Notes: generated from the letters alone by a model not told the origin. Numbered from the stretch's first letter, positions 18,153-27,198 are shown. The stretch: 64,000 nucleotides of DNA from Rhizorhabdus dicambivorans (GCF_002355275.1 NZ_CP023449.1:3140001-3204000); one strand, 5' to 3'. Made by a program: numbers and translations.

Positions 18153-19883
18153 ATGAGCGACACCACCGAGGCGGCGATCGATCGCGGCAAAGCGGAATTG
18201 CGGCAATGCGCCGGGCCTGCCGCTGGCCTCAACACCGACCTGATGCGCGAGGAACTGCAGGCCGTCATCGCCTCGCCCGATTTCTCACGCGCGCCGATCA
18301 TGAAGCGGCTGCTCTCCTTCCTCGTCGGCGAGACCGCAGCCGGTCGCGGCGATCAGCTCAAGGCCTATTCGGTCGCGGTGGACGGGCTCGGCCGGGCGCC
18401 CGACTATGACGCGCGGGCCGACAGCTATCCGCGCGTCCAGGTCGGCCGGTTGCGCCGGATGCTCGACAATTACTACGCGTCGAATCAGCCCGCAGCTGGA
18501 TTGCGCCTGGCGATCCCCAGCGGCCGTTACCGCGTCGCGCTCCAACCCGCGACCGCCGACGCCGAAGCCGCGGCGGCCACAGCCGGCGATGGGGAGATGC
18601 TGCCCGAACGGCCATGGCAGTTCGGCTGGCAGATATTCCTTCTCCTCCTGTTGGTCCTGCTGGTTGCGATGGCACTGGTCCGGGTGTTGCCGATGCGCGC
18701 CGCCGTCCCCAATGCCGGCCGGGAGCGACCCGTGCTTCAGGTCGGCGGCACCGCGATGGCGCGCGAGGGCCAGTTCGGCAACCTCGTCCGCGTCACCCTG
18801 ATCAACGGCCTCGCCCGCAGCAACGTCTTCGACCTGCGCGCCCTGCCCCGTTCCGGGCAACGCGATTCCAGGACGCCCGTAGCGCGCTACCGGCTGGGCA
18901 CCGACCTGATCGAAGGGGATCATCCGCGCCTGTTCCTGCGGCTGTCGAGCGTCGCGCCCGACCGGCTGATCTGGTCCGGCGACATCAGCCTCGCCGGCGT
19001 CGGACAGCTCGACGGCGAGGCGCTCGACCGGACGCTGGCGCCGATGATCGCGTCGATCGGCAAGGTCAACGGCCTGATCGCGACACATGAGCTGCAGGCG
19101 TATCGGGGGCTGGAGGCCGCCGGCTACAGCTGCCTCCTCCTCTATCACCGCTACCGCAAGGAACGCACGCTCACAGAACTGGACCACGTCCAGGCCTGTC
19201 TCGACCGCAGCCTGAAGCTGAACCCGAACAATGCCGAGATGCAGGCCGCGGCGGCGCAATTGACCATCGAGCAGATGGTCAGTTCCGAAACCCCGCCGCG
19301 CGATCGCCCCGCCCTGCTTCTGACGGCGCGGCGCCATGCCCAGATCGGCACCTCGATCGATCCGTTCGATGCGTGGGCGAACGCCGCCAGCGCGCGCGTT
19401 GCGGTTGCGCGCGGCGCCTGCGCCCAGGCCATCGGTTTCGCCACGCGGGCCGCGCGGATCCAGCCCTACGATCCGGCCCTGCTATCCGACATCAGTGTCT
19501 ATCTGCTCGATTGCAACGATCCGCGCGCCGAGAGCTATGCGCGCCGTGCCATCGCCCTGGCCGACGATCCCGACGGACGGTTCTACACGCCGCTGCTGCT
19601 GCTTGCGATCGCGCGCGACGACCGGGCCCTGGCCCACGAGGCACTGGCCCATATGGCGCCGCCCGCCCTGGGGGAAGCCGCCCGCTTCCACCTGATCAGC
19701 GCCGCCGGATATGCGATGATAGGCGATCTGCCCCGTGCCCGCGCGGCATGGTCGCAGCTTCAGACCGGCAAATCGCCCGTTGCCCAGGATCCGAAGGGCT
19801 TCTTCGAACGGCTGGGCTATGCGGCCGATCTGCAGGCCAAGGCGATCGGTCATCTGCGCCGGGCCCGGCTCATCGCCGGCTGA
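18153..19883 (+). CDS. Membrane-anchored protein with cytoplasmic N-terminal domain and TPR-like repeats
   Basis: About 576 residues. The N-terminal 130 residues contain MKRLLSFLVGETAAGRGDQLKAYSVAVDGLGRAPDY and PRVQVGRLRRMLDNYYASN, a conserved block I know as the front domain of many large proteobacterial proteins annotated as TPR or adenylate-cyclase-like. A single membrane segment follows at about 160-180 (QIFLLLLLVLLVAMALVRVL). The rest is alpha-helical with TPR-like pairs (near 330-560, for example ARSYARRAIALADDP-type units) and probably periplasmic. No cyclase catalytic domain is present. ATG 18153 is preceded by an in-frame GTG. Function unknown; a signalling or cell-envelope scaffold role is inference. 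Confidence 0.7.
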   Translation: MSDTTEAAIDRGKAELRQCAGPAAGLNTDLMREELQAVIASPDFSRAPIMKRLLSFLVGETAAGRGDQLKAYSVAVDGLGRAPDYDARADSYPRVQVGRLRRMLDNYYASNQPAAGLRLAIPSGRYRVALQPATADAEAAAATAGDGEMLPERPWQFGWQIFLLLLLVLLVAMALVRVLPMRAAVPNAGRERPVLQVGGTAMAREGQFGNLVRVTLINGLARSNVFDLRALPRSGQRDSRTPVARYRLGTDLIEGDHPRLFLRLSSVAPDRLIWSGDISLAGVGQLDGEALDRTLAPMIASIGKVNGLIATHELQAYRGLEAAGYSCLLLYHRYRKERTLTELDHVQACLDRSLKLNPNNAEMQAAAAQLTIEQMVSSETPPRDRPALLLTARRHAQIGTSIDPFDAWANAASARVAVARGACAQAIGFATRAARIQPYDPALLSDISVYLLDCNDPRAESYARRAIALADDPDGRFYTPLLLLAIARDDRALAHEALAHMAPPALGEAARFHLISAAGYAMIGDLPRARAAWSQLQTGKSPVAQDPKGFFERLGYAADLQAKAIGHLRRARLIAG

Positions 19884-20015
19884 TCGCGGGCTTTCCCGTA
19901 GCGGGATTGGCTTTCGCCCCGGGGGATTGCACGATAAGGTCGTTGTTGCCGCCTGGGCAGCGGCACGGCCGGTTCGCTACCGGATAGAGAGGGGAGCAAG
20001 ATTATTTCGGCGATA

Positions 20016-20996
20016 TTGGATCTGCCGCATCGGCTGGCAGGGCGCAAACCCGACCTGTGGGCCGATGTGATCGTGGCCGCGGCGGCGGTGGGCCTTGCCG
20101 CGGCCTGCCGGATGCTGGTCGACCTCTTCGCGCCGGGCGTGATGGCCTATGCCTTCGTCTTTCCGGCCGTCATCTTCGCCAGCCTCATCGCCGGTGCCCG
20201 CGCAGGCCTGATCGCCACCGTCTGCTGCCAGTTGCTGATCTGGTATTATGTCATCCCGCCGCGCCGTTCATGGGACATAGGCATTGCCGATGTCATCGGC
20301 CTGGTCGTCGCCTCGATATCGCTGATCCTCACCATCTGGCCGGTTTCCTCATTCCGCTCCACCGCGCTGCGCCTGCGCGAAGAGCAGCAGCGCCATCTCG
20401 ATCTGCTGTCGCTGGCGCTGCGCGAGGTGGATCACCGCACCCGCAACAATTTCCAGATCGCCGCCTCGCTGCTGCTGTCGCGCGCCGCAGCCCAGACGGA
20501 CCGTGGCGTCAGCGACGAATTGCAGGCGGCCGCCGGGCGGCTGCAATCGCTGGCCTCGGTCTATTCGAATCTTGCGCTCAGCAGCGCCGACCTGTCGACG
20601 GTGCTGCTCCACGACCATCTTCGCGAGGTATGCGACCGCATCCGCGAGGGAATGTTGCCGGCCGGCGTTACGCTCAGCTTCGATGCCGAGCCGATCCAGG
20701 TTCCGGCCCAGAAAGCGGTGGCCATCGCGCTGATCGTCAACGAATGCCTGACCAATGCCGCCAAGCACGCCTTCCCCGAGGGGCTTGGCGCGGTGGCGGT
20801 GTGGGTACGCCCCGAGGAGGGCCAGATACGCATCACCATCGAGGATGACGGTCGCGGCCGCGAGGATAGCGGTGAAAGCGGCACCGGATCGAAGCTGATG
20901 CACGTGCTCGCCCGCTCGCTGCACGCCGATCTGGAGATCACCAGCGCGACCACCACCGATCGCGGAACCCGCTGCGAACTGAAGGTGCCGCTCTAA
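20016..20996 (+). CDS. HWE/HisKA_2-type sensor histidine kinase with DUF4118 membrane domain
   Basis: About 326 residues. Residues 15-110 form three or four membrane helices of the DUF4118 (KdpD-like) type, followed by a short linker and the dimerisation domain LREVDHRTRNNFQIAASLL with the phospho-acceptor H140. The ATPase domain shows NECLTNAAKHAFPEG and EDDGRG. Kinases of this class often feed single-domain receivers or PhyR in the alphaproteobacterial stress response. The start is unusual: TTG 20016 lacks a ribosome site, whereas GGGGAG at 19991-19996 sits correctly before an in-frame ATT at 20001, giving five extra residues. Confidence 0.85.
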   Translation: MDLPHRLAGRKPDLWADVIVAAAAVGLAAACRMLVDLFAPGVMAYAFVFPAVIFASLIAGARAGLIATVCCQLLIWYYVIPPRRSWDIGIADVIGLVVASISLILTIWPVSSFRSTALRLREEQQRHLDLLSLALREVDHRTRNNFQIAASLLLSRAAAQTDRGVSDELQAAAGRLQSLASVYSNLALSSADLSTVLLHDHLREVCDRIREGMLPAGVTLSFDAEPIQVPAQKAVAIALIVNECLTNAAKHAFPEGLGAVAVWVRPEEGQIRITIEDDGRGREDSGESGTGSKLMHVLARSLHADLEITSATTTDRGTRCELKVPL

Positions 20997-21050
20997 TTCG
21001 ATCGGCCTTCAGCCGCGCGGCTCGAGCCGCCCCGGCCCCCGAGTGTCGAA

Positions 21051-21926
21051 TTAACCGAATCTGCCCGTCACATAGTCGCGGGTCCGCTGCCCGCGCGGGT
21101 TCGCGAAGAGTTCCTCGGTCGGCTGGAACTCCATCATCCGGCCGAGATACATGAACCCGGTGTGGTTGGAGATGCGCGCCGCCTGCTGGAGGTTGTGGGT
21201 CACGATCACGATCGTGAAATCCTCGCGCAGCTCGATCAGCGTCTCTTCCAGCTTGGCGGTCGAGACCGGATCAAGCGCTGAAGCCGGCTCGTCGAGCAGC
21301 AGCACGTCGGGCTCCACGGCGATGCCGCGCGCGACGCACAGCCGCTGCTGCTGGCCGCCCGACAGGCCGAGGCCCGACGAATGGAGCTTGTCCTTCACCT
21401 CGTCCCACAGTGCGGCGCGGCGGAGCGCCTTCTCGACGATCTGGTCCATCTCGGCGCGGCTCTTGCGCTGGTAGAGGCGGACGCCGAAGGCGACATTGTC
21501 GTAGATCGACATCGGAAAGGGTGTCGGCTTCTGGAACACCATGCCGACCCGCGCACGCAGGCCGGCGACATCGACCGGCGAACGCACCATTCCGGCATCG
21601 TCCCCGCCATCGCGCTCCCGCAACAGCGCCAGGCTCTTGCGGTCGGCGAGCACGTCATGCCCGTCGAGCAGGATGCGGCCCACCGCATGCTGCCTGGGAT
21701 AGAGATCGTAGATGCGGTTGAGCGCGCGCAGCAGCGTCGACTTGCCGCAGCCCGACGGGCCGATCAGCGCGGTGATCTTGTGGCGCTCGACCGGCAGGTC
21801 GACGCCATAGAGCGCCTGGGTCTTGCCGTAGAAGAAATCGAGCTTGCGGGCCTCGATCGCGAGATGATCGCGCGACGGGAAGGCGAGATGCACTTCCTCG
21901 GTCAGGTGCGCGGGAATGTCGTTCAT
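21051..21926 (-). CDS. pstB: Phosphate ABC transporter ATP-binding protein
   Basis: A 291-residue ATPase that powers high-affinity phosphate import with PstA and PstC. Walker [10 protein letters not shown] is at 56-64, the signature LSGGQQQR and Walker [14 protein letters not shown] follow, then the switch [11 protein letters not shown]. Compared with the usual 250-260 residues it has an N-terminal extension and an insert of about 20 residues ([17 protein letters not shown], about 100-117) before the Q-loop MVFQKP. ATG 21926 overlaps the pstA stop. phoU, which usually follows, is absent; the gene converges on a histidine kinase. Confidence 0.95.
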   Translation of the reverse strand: MNDIPAHLTEEVHLAFPSRDHLAIEARKLDFFYGKTQALYGVDLPVERHKITALIGPSGCGKSTLLRALNRIYDLYPRQHAVGRILLDGHDVLADRKSLALLRERDGGDDAGMVRSPVDVAGLRARVGMVFQKPTPFPMSIYDNVAFGVRLYQRKSRAEMDQIVEKALRRAALWDEVKDKLHSSGLGLSGGQQQRLCVARGIAVEPDVLLLDEPASALDPVSTAKLEETLIELREDFTIVIVTHNLQQAARISNHTGFMYLGRMMEFQPTEELFANPRGQRTRDYVTGRFG

Positions 21927-22762
21927 GAGCGGCGGGCCTCCCGGGCGATGACCCGCCCGATGATATTGATGGAGAGAACGGCAACGGCGATCAGCAGCGC
22001 GCCCACCCAGGCCAGCCGCTGCCAATCGTCATAGGCGGACAGCGCGAACTGGAAGATGGTGGTCGGCAGGCTGGCCATCGGCTGGCTCATATCCGCCGAG
22101 AAGAACTGGTTGCCGAGCGCGGTGAACAGCAGCGGCGCGGTTTCGCCGCTGATCCGGGCAAAGCCCAGCAGCGCGCCGGTGACGAGGCCGGCACGGGCCG
22201 CCTTCCAGACGATCTTGCGGATCACGAAGGCACGGCTTGCCCCCAGCGCCATCCCCGCCTCGCGCAGCGCGCTGGGCTGGAGGCTCAATATATCCTCGGT
22301 CGTCCGGGTCACGATCGGCATGGCGAGGATGGCGAGCGCCACCGCGCCGGCCCAGCCCGAAAAGCCGTGGAACGGCCGCACCAGTATCTCATAGACGAAC
22401 AGGCCGACCAGGATCGACGGCGCGGAGAGCAGCACATCGTTCAGGAAGCGCACGGCATGGCCATAGGGCGTGTTGCCGCCATATTCGGACAGCCAGGTCC
22501 CGGCCAATATACCGACGACCACCGCGATCAGCAGGCCGATGCCGCACATCATGATCGAACCCATGATCGCGTTGGACAGGCCACCTTCGGATCCCGGCGC
22601 CGGCTGGGTCATGGTGAAGATCTTGCTGTCGATCCCGCCCAGCCCCTTGCTGAGCAGCGACCAGAGGATCAGCACCAGCGCGGTCAGCGCGATGAGCGTC
22701 GCCGCCGCCGTCAGCACGATGAAGATGATGTTGTAGATGCGGCGGATCGAAGCGCGGTCCAT
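21923..22762 (-). CDS. pstA: Phosphate ABC transporter permease PstA
   Basis: A 279-residue inner-membrane permease starting [23 protein letters not shown] at ATG 22762. It has about six membrane segments and the ABC permease EAA-type loop ([46 protein letters not shown]). It pairs with PstC to form the phosphate pathway. ATGA overlap with pstB and eleven bases after pstC, so translation is coupled. Longer in-frame upstream sequence belongs to the shadow of pstC. Confidence 0.95.
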   Translation of the reverse strand: MDRASIRRIYNIIFIVLTAAATLIALTALVLILWSLLSKGLGGIDSKIFTMTQPAPGSEGGLSNAIMGSIMMCGIGLLIAVVVGILAGTWLSEYGGNTPYGHAVRFLNDVLLSAPSILVGLFVYEILVRPFHGFSGWAGAVALAILAMPIVTRTTEDILSLQPSALREAGMALGASRAFVIRKIVWKAARAGLVTGALLGFARISGETAPLLFTALGNQFFSADMSQPMASLPTTIFQFALSAYDDWQRLAWVGALLIAVAVLSINIIGRVIAREARRS

Positions 22763-22773
22763 GGCGATCCTCC

Positions 22774-23727
22774 TCAATATTTCTGGCCGCCGAGGAGCGC
22801 GCGGGCGATCGCGAGCACCCCGAAGGTGATCAGGAAGAGGACGAGGCCGAGCGCCACCAGCGCGGCGCTGTGCATGTCGCTGGTCGCCTCGGCGAACTCG
22901 TTGGCGATGGTCGAGGCGATCGTCGATCCGCTGGCGAACATCGAATCGGGGAAGCCATGGGCGTTGCCGATGATGAAAGTCACCGCCATCGTCTCGCCCA
23001 GCGCGCGGCCGAGGCCGAGCATGATCACGCCGACCATGCCACGCCGGACATAGGGTATGACGACCGAACGTATTACCTCGAACGGGGTGCAGCCCAGGCC
23101 GTAGGCGGCCTCGCGCAGCTGCGGCGGCACGGTCATGAACAGCTCGCGGAACACTGCCGCCATATAGGGCAGGATCATAACCGCCAGGATCATCGAGGCG
23201 GTGAAGATGTTGGCGCCATTGGGAATGCCGGCGAACAAGGTCTCCTGCCAGGAGCCGGGCTCGGCCTCCATGATCAGCGGCAGCTGGACATGCTCGGCAA
23301 ACCAGGGCGCCAGCACGAACAGGCCCCACATGCCGTAGACGATCGACGGGATGCCGGCGAGCAGCTCGACCGCGATCGCGATAGGCCGCGATACGGCGCG
23401 CGGGCAGAATTCGACCAGGAACACCGCGACGCCCAGCGCCAGCGGCAGCGCCATGACCAGTGACAGGAAGGCGGTGATCAGTGTGCCGACGATCGGCCCG
23501 GCCGCGCCATAGACTTCGGTGACCGGGTTCCATTCGCTGCTGGTGAGGAAGCCGAAGCCGAACTGCTGGAAGGCCGGCCAGCCGCCGATCGCGAGGCTGA
23601 TGACAACCCCGCCGAGCGTGGCGAGCAGCAGGGTCGCGGCGCCAAAGCAGGCGGCGTGGAAAATCGCCTCGCCCGCCGATCGCGACGGGCCGAACCTCGA
23701 TGTGTCTGTGGGAGCGGCGCTTGCCAT
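22774..23727 (-). CDS. pstC: Phosphate ABC transporter permease PstC
   Basis: A 317-residue permease with six membrane segments; first segment IFHAACFGAATLLLATLGGVVISLAIGG. Family marks are FGFLTSSEWNPVTEVYGAAGPIVGTLITA, GIPSIVYGMWGLFVLAPW and REAAYGLGCTPFEVIRSVVIPYVRRG. ATG 23727. It lies 74 bases downstream of pstS; an ATCGCT/AGCGAT stem-loop at 23784-23802 overlapping the pstS stop may let pstS be expressed in excess over the permease genes. Confidence 0.95.
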   Translation of the reverse strand: MASAAPTDTSRFGPSRSAGEAIFHAACFGAATLLLATLGGVVISLAIGGWPAFQQFGFGFLTSSEWNPVTEVYGAAGPIVGTLITAFLSLVMALPLALGVAVFLVEFCPRAVSRPIAIAVELLAGIPSIVYGMWGLFVLAPWFAEHVQLPLIMEAEPGSWQETLFAGIPNGANIFTASMILAVMILPYMAAVFRELFMTVPPQLREAAYGLGCTPFEVIRSVVIPYVRRGMVGVIMLGLGRALGETMAVTFIIGNAHGFPDSMFASGSTIASTIANEFAEATSDMHSAALVALGLVLFLITFGVLAIARALLGGQKY

Positions 23728-23801
23728 GTCTTCCTTCCCGTGAAGCGGCGAGAGCGCAACCGCGCCCCCTGCCCCTTTACGCTATCGCTGGATCGAAGCG
23801 A

Positions 23802-24851
23802 TCATTTGGAAACATATACCGGCCGGCCGCCGGCTTTCACCGTCGCGGCCCACTGCTTGCGGACCAGCGCCTTCACCGGCGCGGGAAGCGGCACATAATC
23901 GAGCTGCGCGGCGGCGGCGTCACCGCCTTTATAGGCCCAGTCGAAGAACTTCAGAACGCCGGCGCCGGTCGCGGCATCGGCCTGGGCCTTGTAGACCAGG
24001 ACGAACGTGGCGCCGGTGATCGGCCAGCTCTTCGGCCCCGCCTGATCGAGCAGCAGCACATAGTTGCCGGGCGCCTTGCTCCATTGCGCACCCGCGGCGG
24101 CGGCGGCGAAGTTGGCGGCGCCGGGGGCGACGAACTGGCCGGCCATGTTCTGCAGCAGCACGAAGGTGGCCTTGTTCTGCTTGGCATAGGCATATTCGAC
24201 ATAGCCGATCGAACCCATGGTCTGCTTGACGAAGGCCGAAACGCCATCATTGCCCTTGCCGCCGATGCCGGTCGGCCAGGAGACCGCGTCGCTGGCGCCG
24301 ACGCCCTTCGCCCAGCCCGGATTCTTCATCGACAGATAGGTGGTGAAAAGGAAGGAGGTGCCCGAGCCGTCCGAACGGTGGACGACGGTGATCGGCAGCG
24401 GCGGCAGCTTCACGCCCCGGTTCAGGCCGGCGATGCGCGGATCGTTCCACTTGCGGATCTTGCCCAGGAAGATGTCGCCCAGCAGTGCGCCGGTCAGCTT
24501 GATCTGGCCGGGCTTCACACCTGGCAGGTTCACGATCGGCACCACGCCGCCCATCACCGTGGGAAACTGGTACAGGCCCGCGGCATTGAGCTCGGCAAGC
24601 TTGAGCGGCTTGTCCGACGCGCCGAAGTCGACCGTCTTCGCCTTGATCTGCTTGATGCCGCCACCCGATCCGATCGCCTGGTAGTTGAGGCCGACTCCGG
24701 TCGTCTTCTTATAGATCTCCGCCCATTTGGCGTAGAGCGGCGCAGGGAAGGTGGCACCCGCCCCCGAGATATCGGCCGCGTTCGCCGCCGAGGCCGCACC
24801 GGTGGCAAGGATCAGGCCCGCACTCAGCGTGGCGACGAAATTCTTGAACAT
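23802..24851 (-). CDS. pstS: Periplasmic phosphate-binding protein
   Basis: A 349-residue solute-binding protein with a signal peptide (MFKNFVATLSAGLILATGAASAANA). Phosphate-binding signatures are ISGAGATFPAPLYAKW near residues 29-44 and RSDGSGTSFLFTTYL near 155-170, with Ser, Thr, Asp and Arg ligands visible. It delivers phosphate to PstCA. First gene of the pst operon; a CTGTAAC-N4-CTGTAAC Pho box 57 bases upstream points to PhoB control. Confidence 0.96.
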   Translation of the reverse strand: MFKNFVATLSAGLILATGAASAANAADISGAGATFPAPLYAKWAEIYKKTTGVGLNYQAIGSGGGIKQIKAKTVDFGASDKPLKLAELNAAGLYQFPTVMGGVVPIVNLPGVKPGQIKLTGALLGDIFLGKIRKWNDPRIAGLNRGVKLPPLPITVVHRSDGSGTSFLFTTYLSMKNPGWAKGVGASDAVSWPTGIGGKGNDGVSAFVKQTMGSIGYVEYAYAKQNKATFVLLQNMAGQFVAPGAANFAAAAAGAQWSKAPGNYVLLLDQAGPKSWPITGATFVLVYKAQADAATGAGVLKFFDWAYKGGDAAAAQLDYVPLPAPVKALVRKQWAATVKAGGRPVYVSK

Positions 24852-24907
24852 GAACTGGGTCTCCGATGCCGGAGTCCTCCGGCGCGAGGCCCGCTTAGTC
24901 CACCCCT

Positions 24908-24925
24908 GTTACAGCAATGTTACAG
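24908..24925 (-). promoter_or_regulatory. Pho box for pstS
   Basis: Read on the minus strand this is CTGTAAC, four bases, CTGTAAC: two identical seven-base half-sites with an 11-base period, the layout of a PhoB-binding box. It lies 57 bases upstream of the pstS start and points toward it. Confidence 0.8.
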
Positions 24926-24985
24926 CCAGGCCGGGGGCCGGACCCCGGAACGCCCCGATTTTGCATGGAAGCGGCCGAAATCAGG

Positions 24986-25003
24986 GTGTCATGAAGATGT
25001 CAT
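24986..25003 (+). promoter_or_regulatory. Pho box for the phosphate porin
   Basis: GTGTCAT, four bases, ATGTCAT: two half-sites close to the classical CTGTCAT with an 11-base period, in plus orientation about 175 bases before the porin start. Together with the site at 24908 it makes the pstS-porin intergenic region a divergent phosphate-starvation control region. Confidence 0.78.
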
Positions 25004-25177
25004 CAAAACGACCTAGATCGGTAATAAACTATGATCATGTAACAAAAACGTCTTCATATTGTCTTTGGCGCATCCCGCCTTCCCTGTGATGAAATCCGCC
25101 GCAGCCGGCTTGATCCGGTGGGCCGATTCGCGTTCGGAAGAGGATGACCAACCTACGAGTCCTTGAAGGGGAGCAAG

Positions 25178-26674
25178 GTGAAATACCGTCTGCCATCGGC
25201 GCTGCTCGCGGCGACCACCCTGGCCTGCGCCGGAATGGCAAGGGCGCAGGATACCCCCCCTTCCGGTGCCTCACCGGAGGTCGCGGCGCAGATCGAGGCG
25301 CTCAAGGCCCAGGTCGAGGCGTTGCAGAATCAGGTCCGGCAGCTGTCCGCCAAGGTCGGAAAGGTCGAGAAGGCGGAGCCGGGCTGGAAGGGTGCCCCGA
25401 GCTGGACGGGCCCCGACGGCTGGACCTTCAAGCCCAAGGGCGTGATCCAGTTCGACGCCGGCTATGTCTCGCTCCCTCGCAGGATCGCGGGGCTTGTCCC
25501 GGTCTCGGGCACCAGCGCGGGCAGCGGCGTCAACACCAACAATCTCGGCTGGAACAGCCGCGCACGGCGGCTGATCTTCGGCGTCGAGGGAAGCATGCCC
25601 GCCGGCTTCGGCTACAAGCTCGAACTGGAGCTGTCGCAGGGCGGCGTCCAATATGAGGACATGATCCTCAGCTGGCAGAAGCCCGGCAGCCCATGGAGCG
25701 TCACCCTCGGCTACCAATATCCGCTGTCCTCGCTCGAACTGCTGACCAGCAACCGCTTCACCAGCTTCATGGAGCGCGGCGGCGCCACCGACGCGTTCAA
25801 CTATTCGCGCCGGCTCGGTGGCACGCTCGCCTATGCCGACCCCAAGGGCCTGTGGAGCCTGGCGGCGGGGCTCTATTCGGAAGATGTCGGCAACGGCAAT
25901 GTCGCGCGAACCGGCTGGCAGGCCAGCGTGCGCGGCTATGCATCGCCGAAGCTGGGCGACGTCCAGACCCATATCGGCTTCAACTATCAGCATCGGGTAT
26001 CGCCGCGCGACGCGCAGAACATCCGCTATCGCCAGCGCCCCTATACCCAGGTCTCGGGCGAACGCTTCATCGACACCGGGCCGCTCGCCGCCGATGGCGA
26101 CGACATATTGGGCGGCGAACTGGCCCTGATCTACGGCCCCTTCCACTTCGCCAGCGAATATCAGCACGTCTGGGTACGCAGCTTCGGGGCCAACCACCGC
26201 TATGGCCTCAATAATATGGCCGGCACCACCAATTCGCTGGCGGGCGATCCGCAGTTCCGTTCGGGCTATGTCGAGATCGGCTATTATCTGACCGGCGAGA
26301 CACGCGGCTACAAGAGCGGCCGCTGGGATCGCACCAAGGTGCGGCACCCCGTCACCGATGGCGGGATCGGCGCCTTCCAGATCAACACGCGCTTCGACGT
26401 CACCGACCTGAACGATCGGATCGGCGGGCCTGGGACGACCCTTGCCGGCAACGACATCACCTATGTCAACGGCGGCGCGTCTAAGGGCTATGAGGCCAGC
26501 CTGATCTGGCTGCCGATCGATTATGTGAAGCTGATGCTGCAATATGCCCATGCCGACATCTCGGGCGGCCCCTCTGCGCGGGCCTTCTCGGGCTTCACGA
26601 CGCCGCTGCCGTCGGGCTTCCGCCACGGCTATGGCGTCGACAGCGTGACGCTGCGGACCCAGCTGGACTTCTGA
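25178..26674 (+). CDS. Phosphate-selective porin (OprP/OprO family)
   Basis: An outer-membrane porin of about 498 residues. GTG 25178 is the likely start because AAGGGGAG at 25166-25173 is well placed; a TTG five codons upstream has none. Signal peptide KYRLPSALLAATTLACAGMARAQD is followed by a coiled-coil (VAAQIEALKAQVEALQNQVRQLSAKVGKVEKAE, about 32-65) and then beta-strands typical of OprP, ending with LRTQLDF (terminal Phe needed for barrel assembly). It is divergent from pstS and has its own Pho box, so it likely admits phosphate when PstSCAB is induced. Confidence 0.9.
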   Translation: MKYRLPSALLAATTLACAGMARAQDTPPSGASPEVAAQIEALKAQVEALQNQVRQLSAKVGKVEKAEPGWKGAPSWTGPDGWTFKPKGVIQFDAGYVSLPRRIAGLVPVSGTSAGSGVNTNNLGWNSRARRLIFGVEGSMPAGFGYKLELELSQGGVQYEDMILSWQKPGSPWSVTLGYQYPLSSLELLTSNRFTSFMERGGATDAFNYSRRLGGTLAYADPKGLWSLAAGLYSEDVGNGNVARTGWQASVRGYASPKLGDVQTHIGFNYQHRVSPRDAQNIRYRQRPYTQVSGERFIDTGPLAADGDDILGGELALIYGPFHFASEYQHVWVRSFGANHRYGLNNMAGTTNSLAGDPQFRSGYVEIGYYLTGETRGYKSGRWDRTKVRHPVTDGGIGAFQINTRFDVTDLNDRIGGPGTTLAGNDITYVNGGASKGYEASLIWLPIDYVKLMLQYAHADISGGPSARAFSGFTTPLPSGFRHGYGVDSVTLRTQLDF

Positions 26675-26723
26675 CACGTCCAGCCCAGCCAAAGATATCA
26701 GGCCCGACAGAAAAGCTTTGGGC

Positions 26724-26750
26724 TGTAACCGGAAGCCGCTTCTTGACGAA
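26724..26750 (+). promoter_or_regulatory. SigF-type (ECF16) promoter candidate
   Basis: TGTAACC, exactly 16 bases, then CGAA. This matches base for base the motif before sigF at 54068-54094 and agrees in spacing with those before the two bufferin genes. It lies about 70 bases upstream of the AhpD-like gene at 26822. Further CTGTAAC-like half-sites follow at 26752 and 26793 but lack the second element. Confidence 0.6.
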
Positions 26751-26821
26751 TATGTAACCGAACGGTACCTGAGCTCTCAGCCGCGTACCGATCTGTAACA
26801 TCTTGTCATGGGAACGCCATC

Positions 26822-27190
26822 ATGGCCTATCTCGGCTTCTCGCCCCTCGACGGGGAAAGCAGGACGGCAACCGCCTCCGACGCGGGGCAATTCTCGCCGA
26901 CCGAACTCAGGGGCATCGGCCTTGCCGAGCGCAGCGACGCGACCCGCGAGATCGCACCGCACAGCCGGCTCGGCCGCTTCGCCGAATGGGCGTTCGGGAT
27001 TCGCCTCGCCCGGCCCCTCGCCGATCCACGGCTCGAAAGCCTGCGCCATTTCGCCTCGCTCGCCCGACACCATGCCGGGGCGGTCGATGAGGCGGATGTA
27101 CGGCATTTCGTCGACGCCGGCTATTCGCAGGGCCAGGCGTTCGGCCTGCTCGCCTATCTGGGCGGCGCAGGACGGCAGACCCACGGATGA
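26822..27190 (+). CDS. Small AhpD/carboxymuconolactone-decarboxylase-like protein
   Basis: A 122-residue ORF. The C-terminal half (ESLRHFASLARHHAGAVDEADVRHFVDAGYSQGQAFGLLAYLGG) resembles the second helical half of AhpD-like proteins (pattern LxxFxxxVxxxxGxVxxxxVxxFLxAGYxxxQxLEVLLG). The N-terminal half, where a CxxC redox motif would sit, has no cysteine at all, and the protein stops early. It may be a degenerate or regulatory relative rather than a peroxidase. A SigF-type promoter lies upstream, suggesting a metal or oxidative-stress role by inference. ATG 26822 is chosen; the ribosome site is weak. Confidence 0.6.
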   Translation: MAYLGFSPLDGESRTATASDAGQFSPTELRGIGLAERSDATREIAPHSRLGRFAEWAFGIRLARPLADPRLESLRHFASLARHHAGAVDEADVRHFVDAGYSQGQAFGLLAYLGGAGRQTHG

Positions 27191-27198
27191 TCTCGCAA

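Noticed and set aside
17690-18301. A 203-codon minus-strand frame spanning the gap before the TPR protein.
   Set aside because: Overlaps coding sequence on both sides, no ribosome site and no domain; best left as intergenic.
26752-26809. Half-sites ATGTAAC and CTGTAAC-N3-TTGTCAT as a Pho box of the AhpD-like gene.
   Set aside because: The period is 10 rather than 11 bases and the first half-site stands alone; the SigF-type reading of the site at 26724 is stronger.
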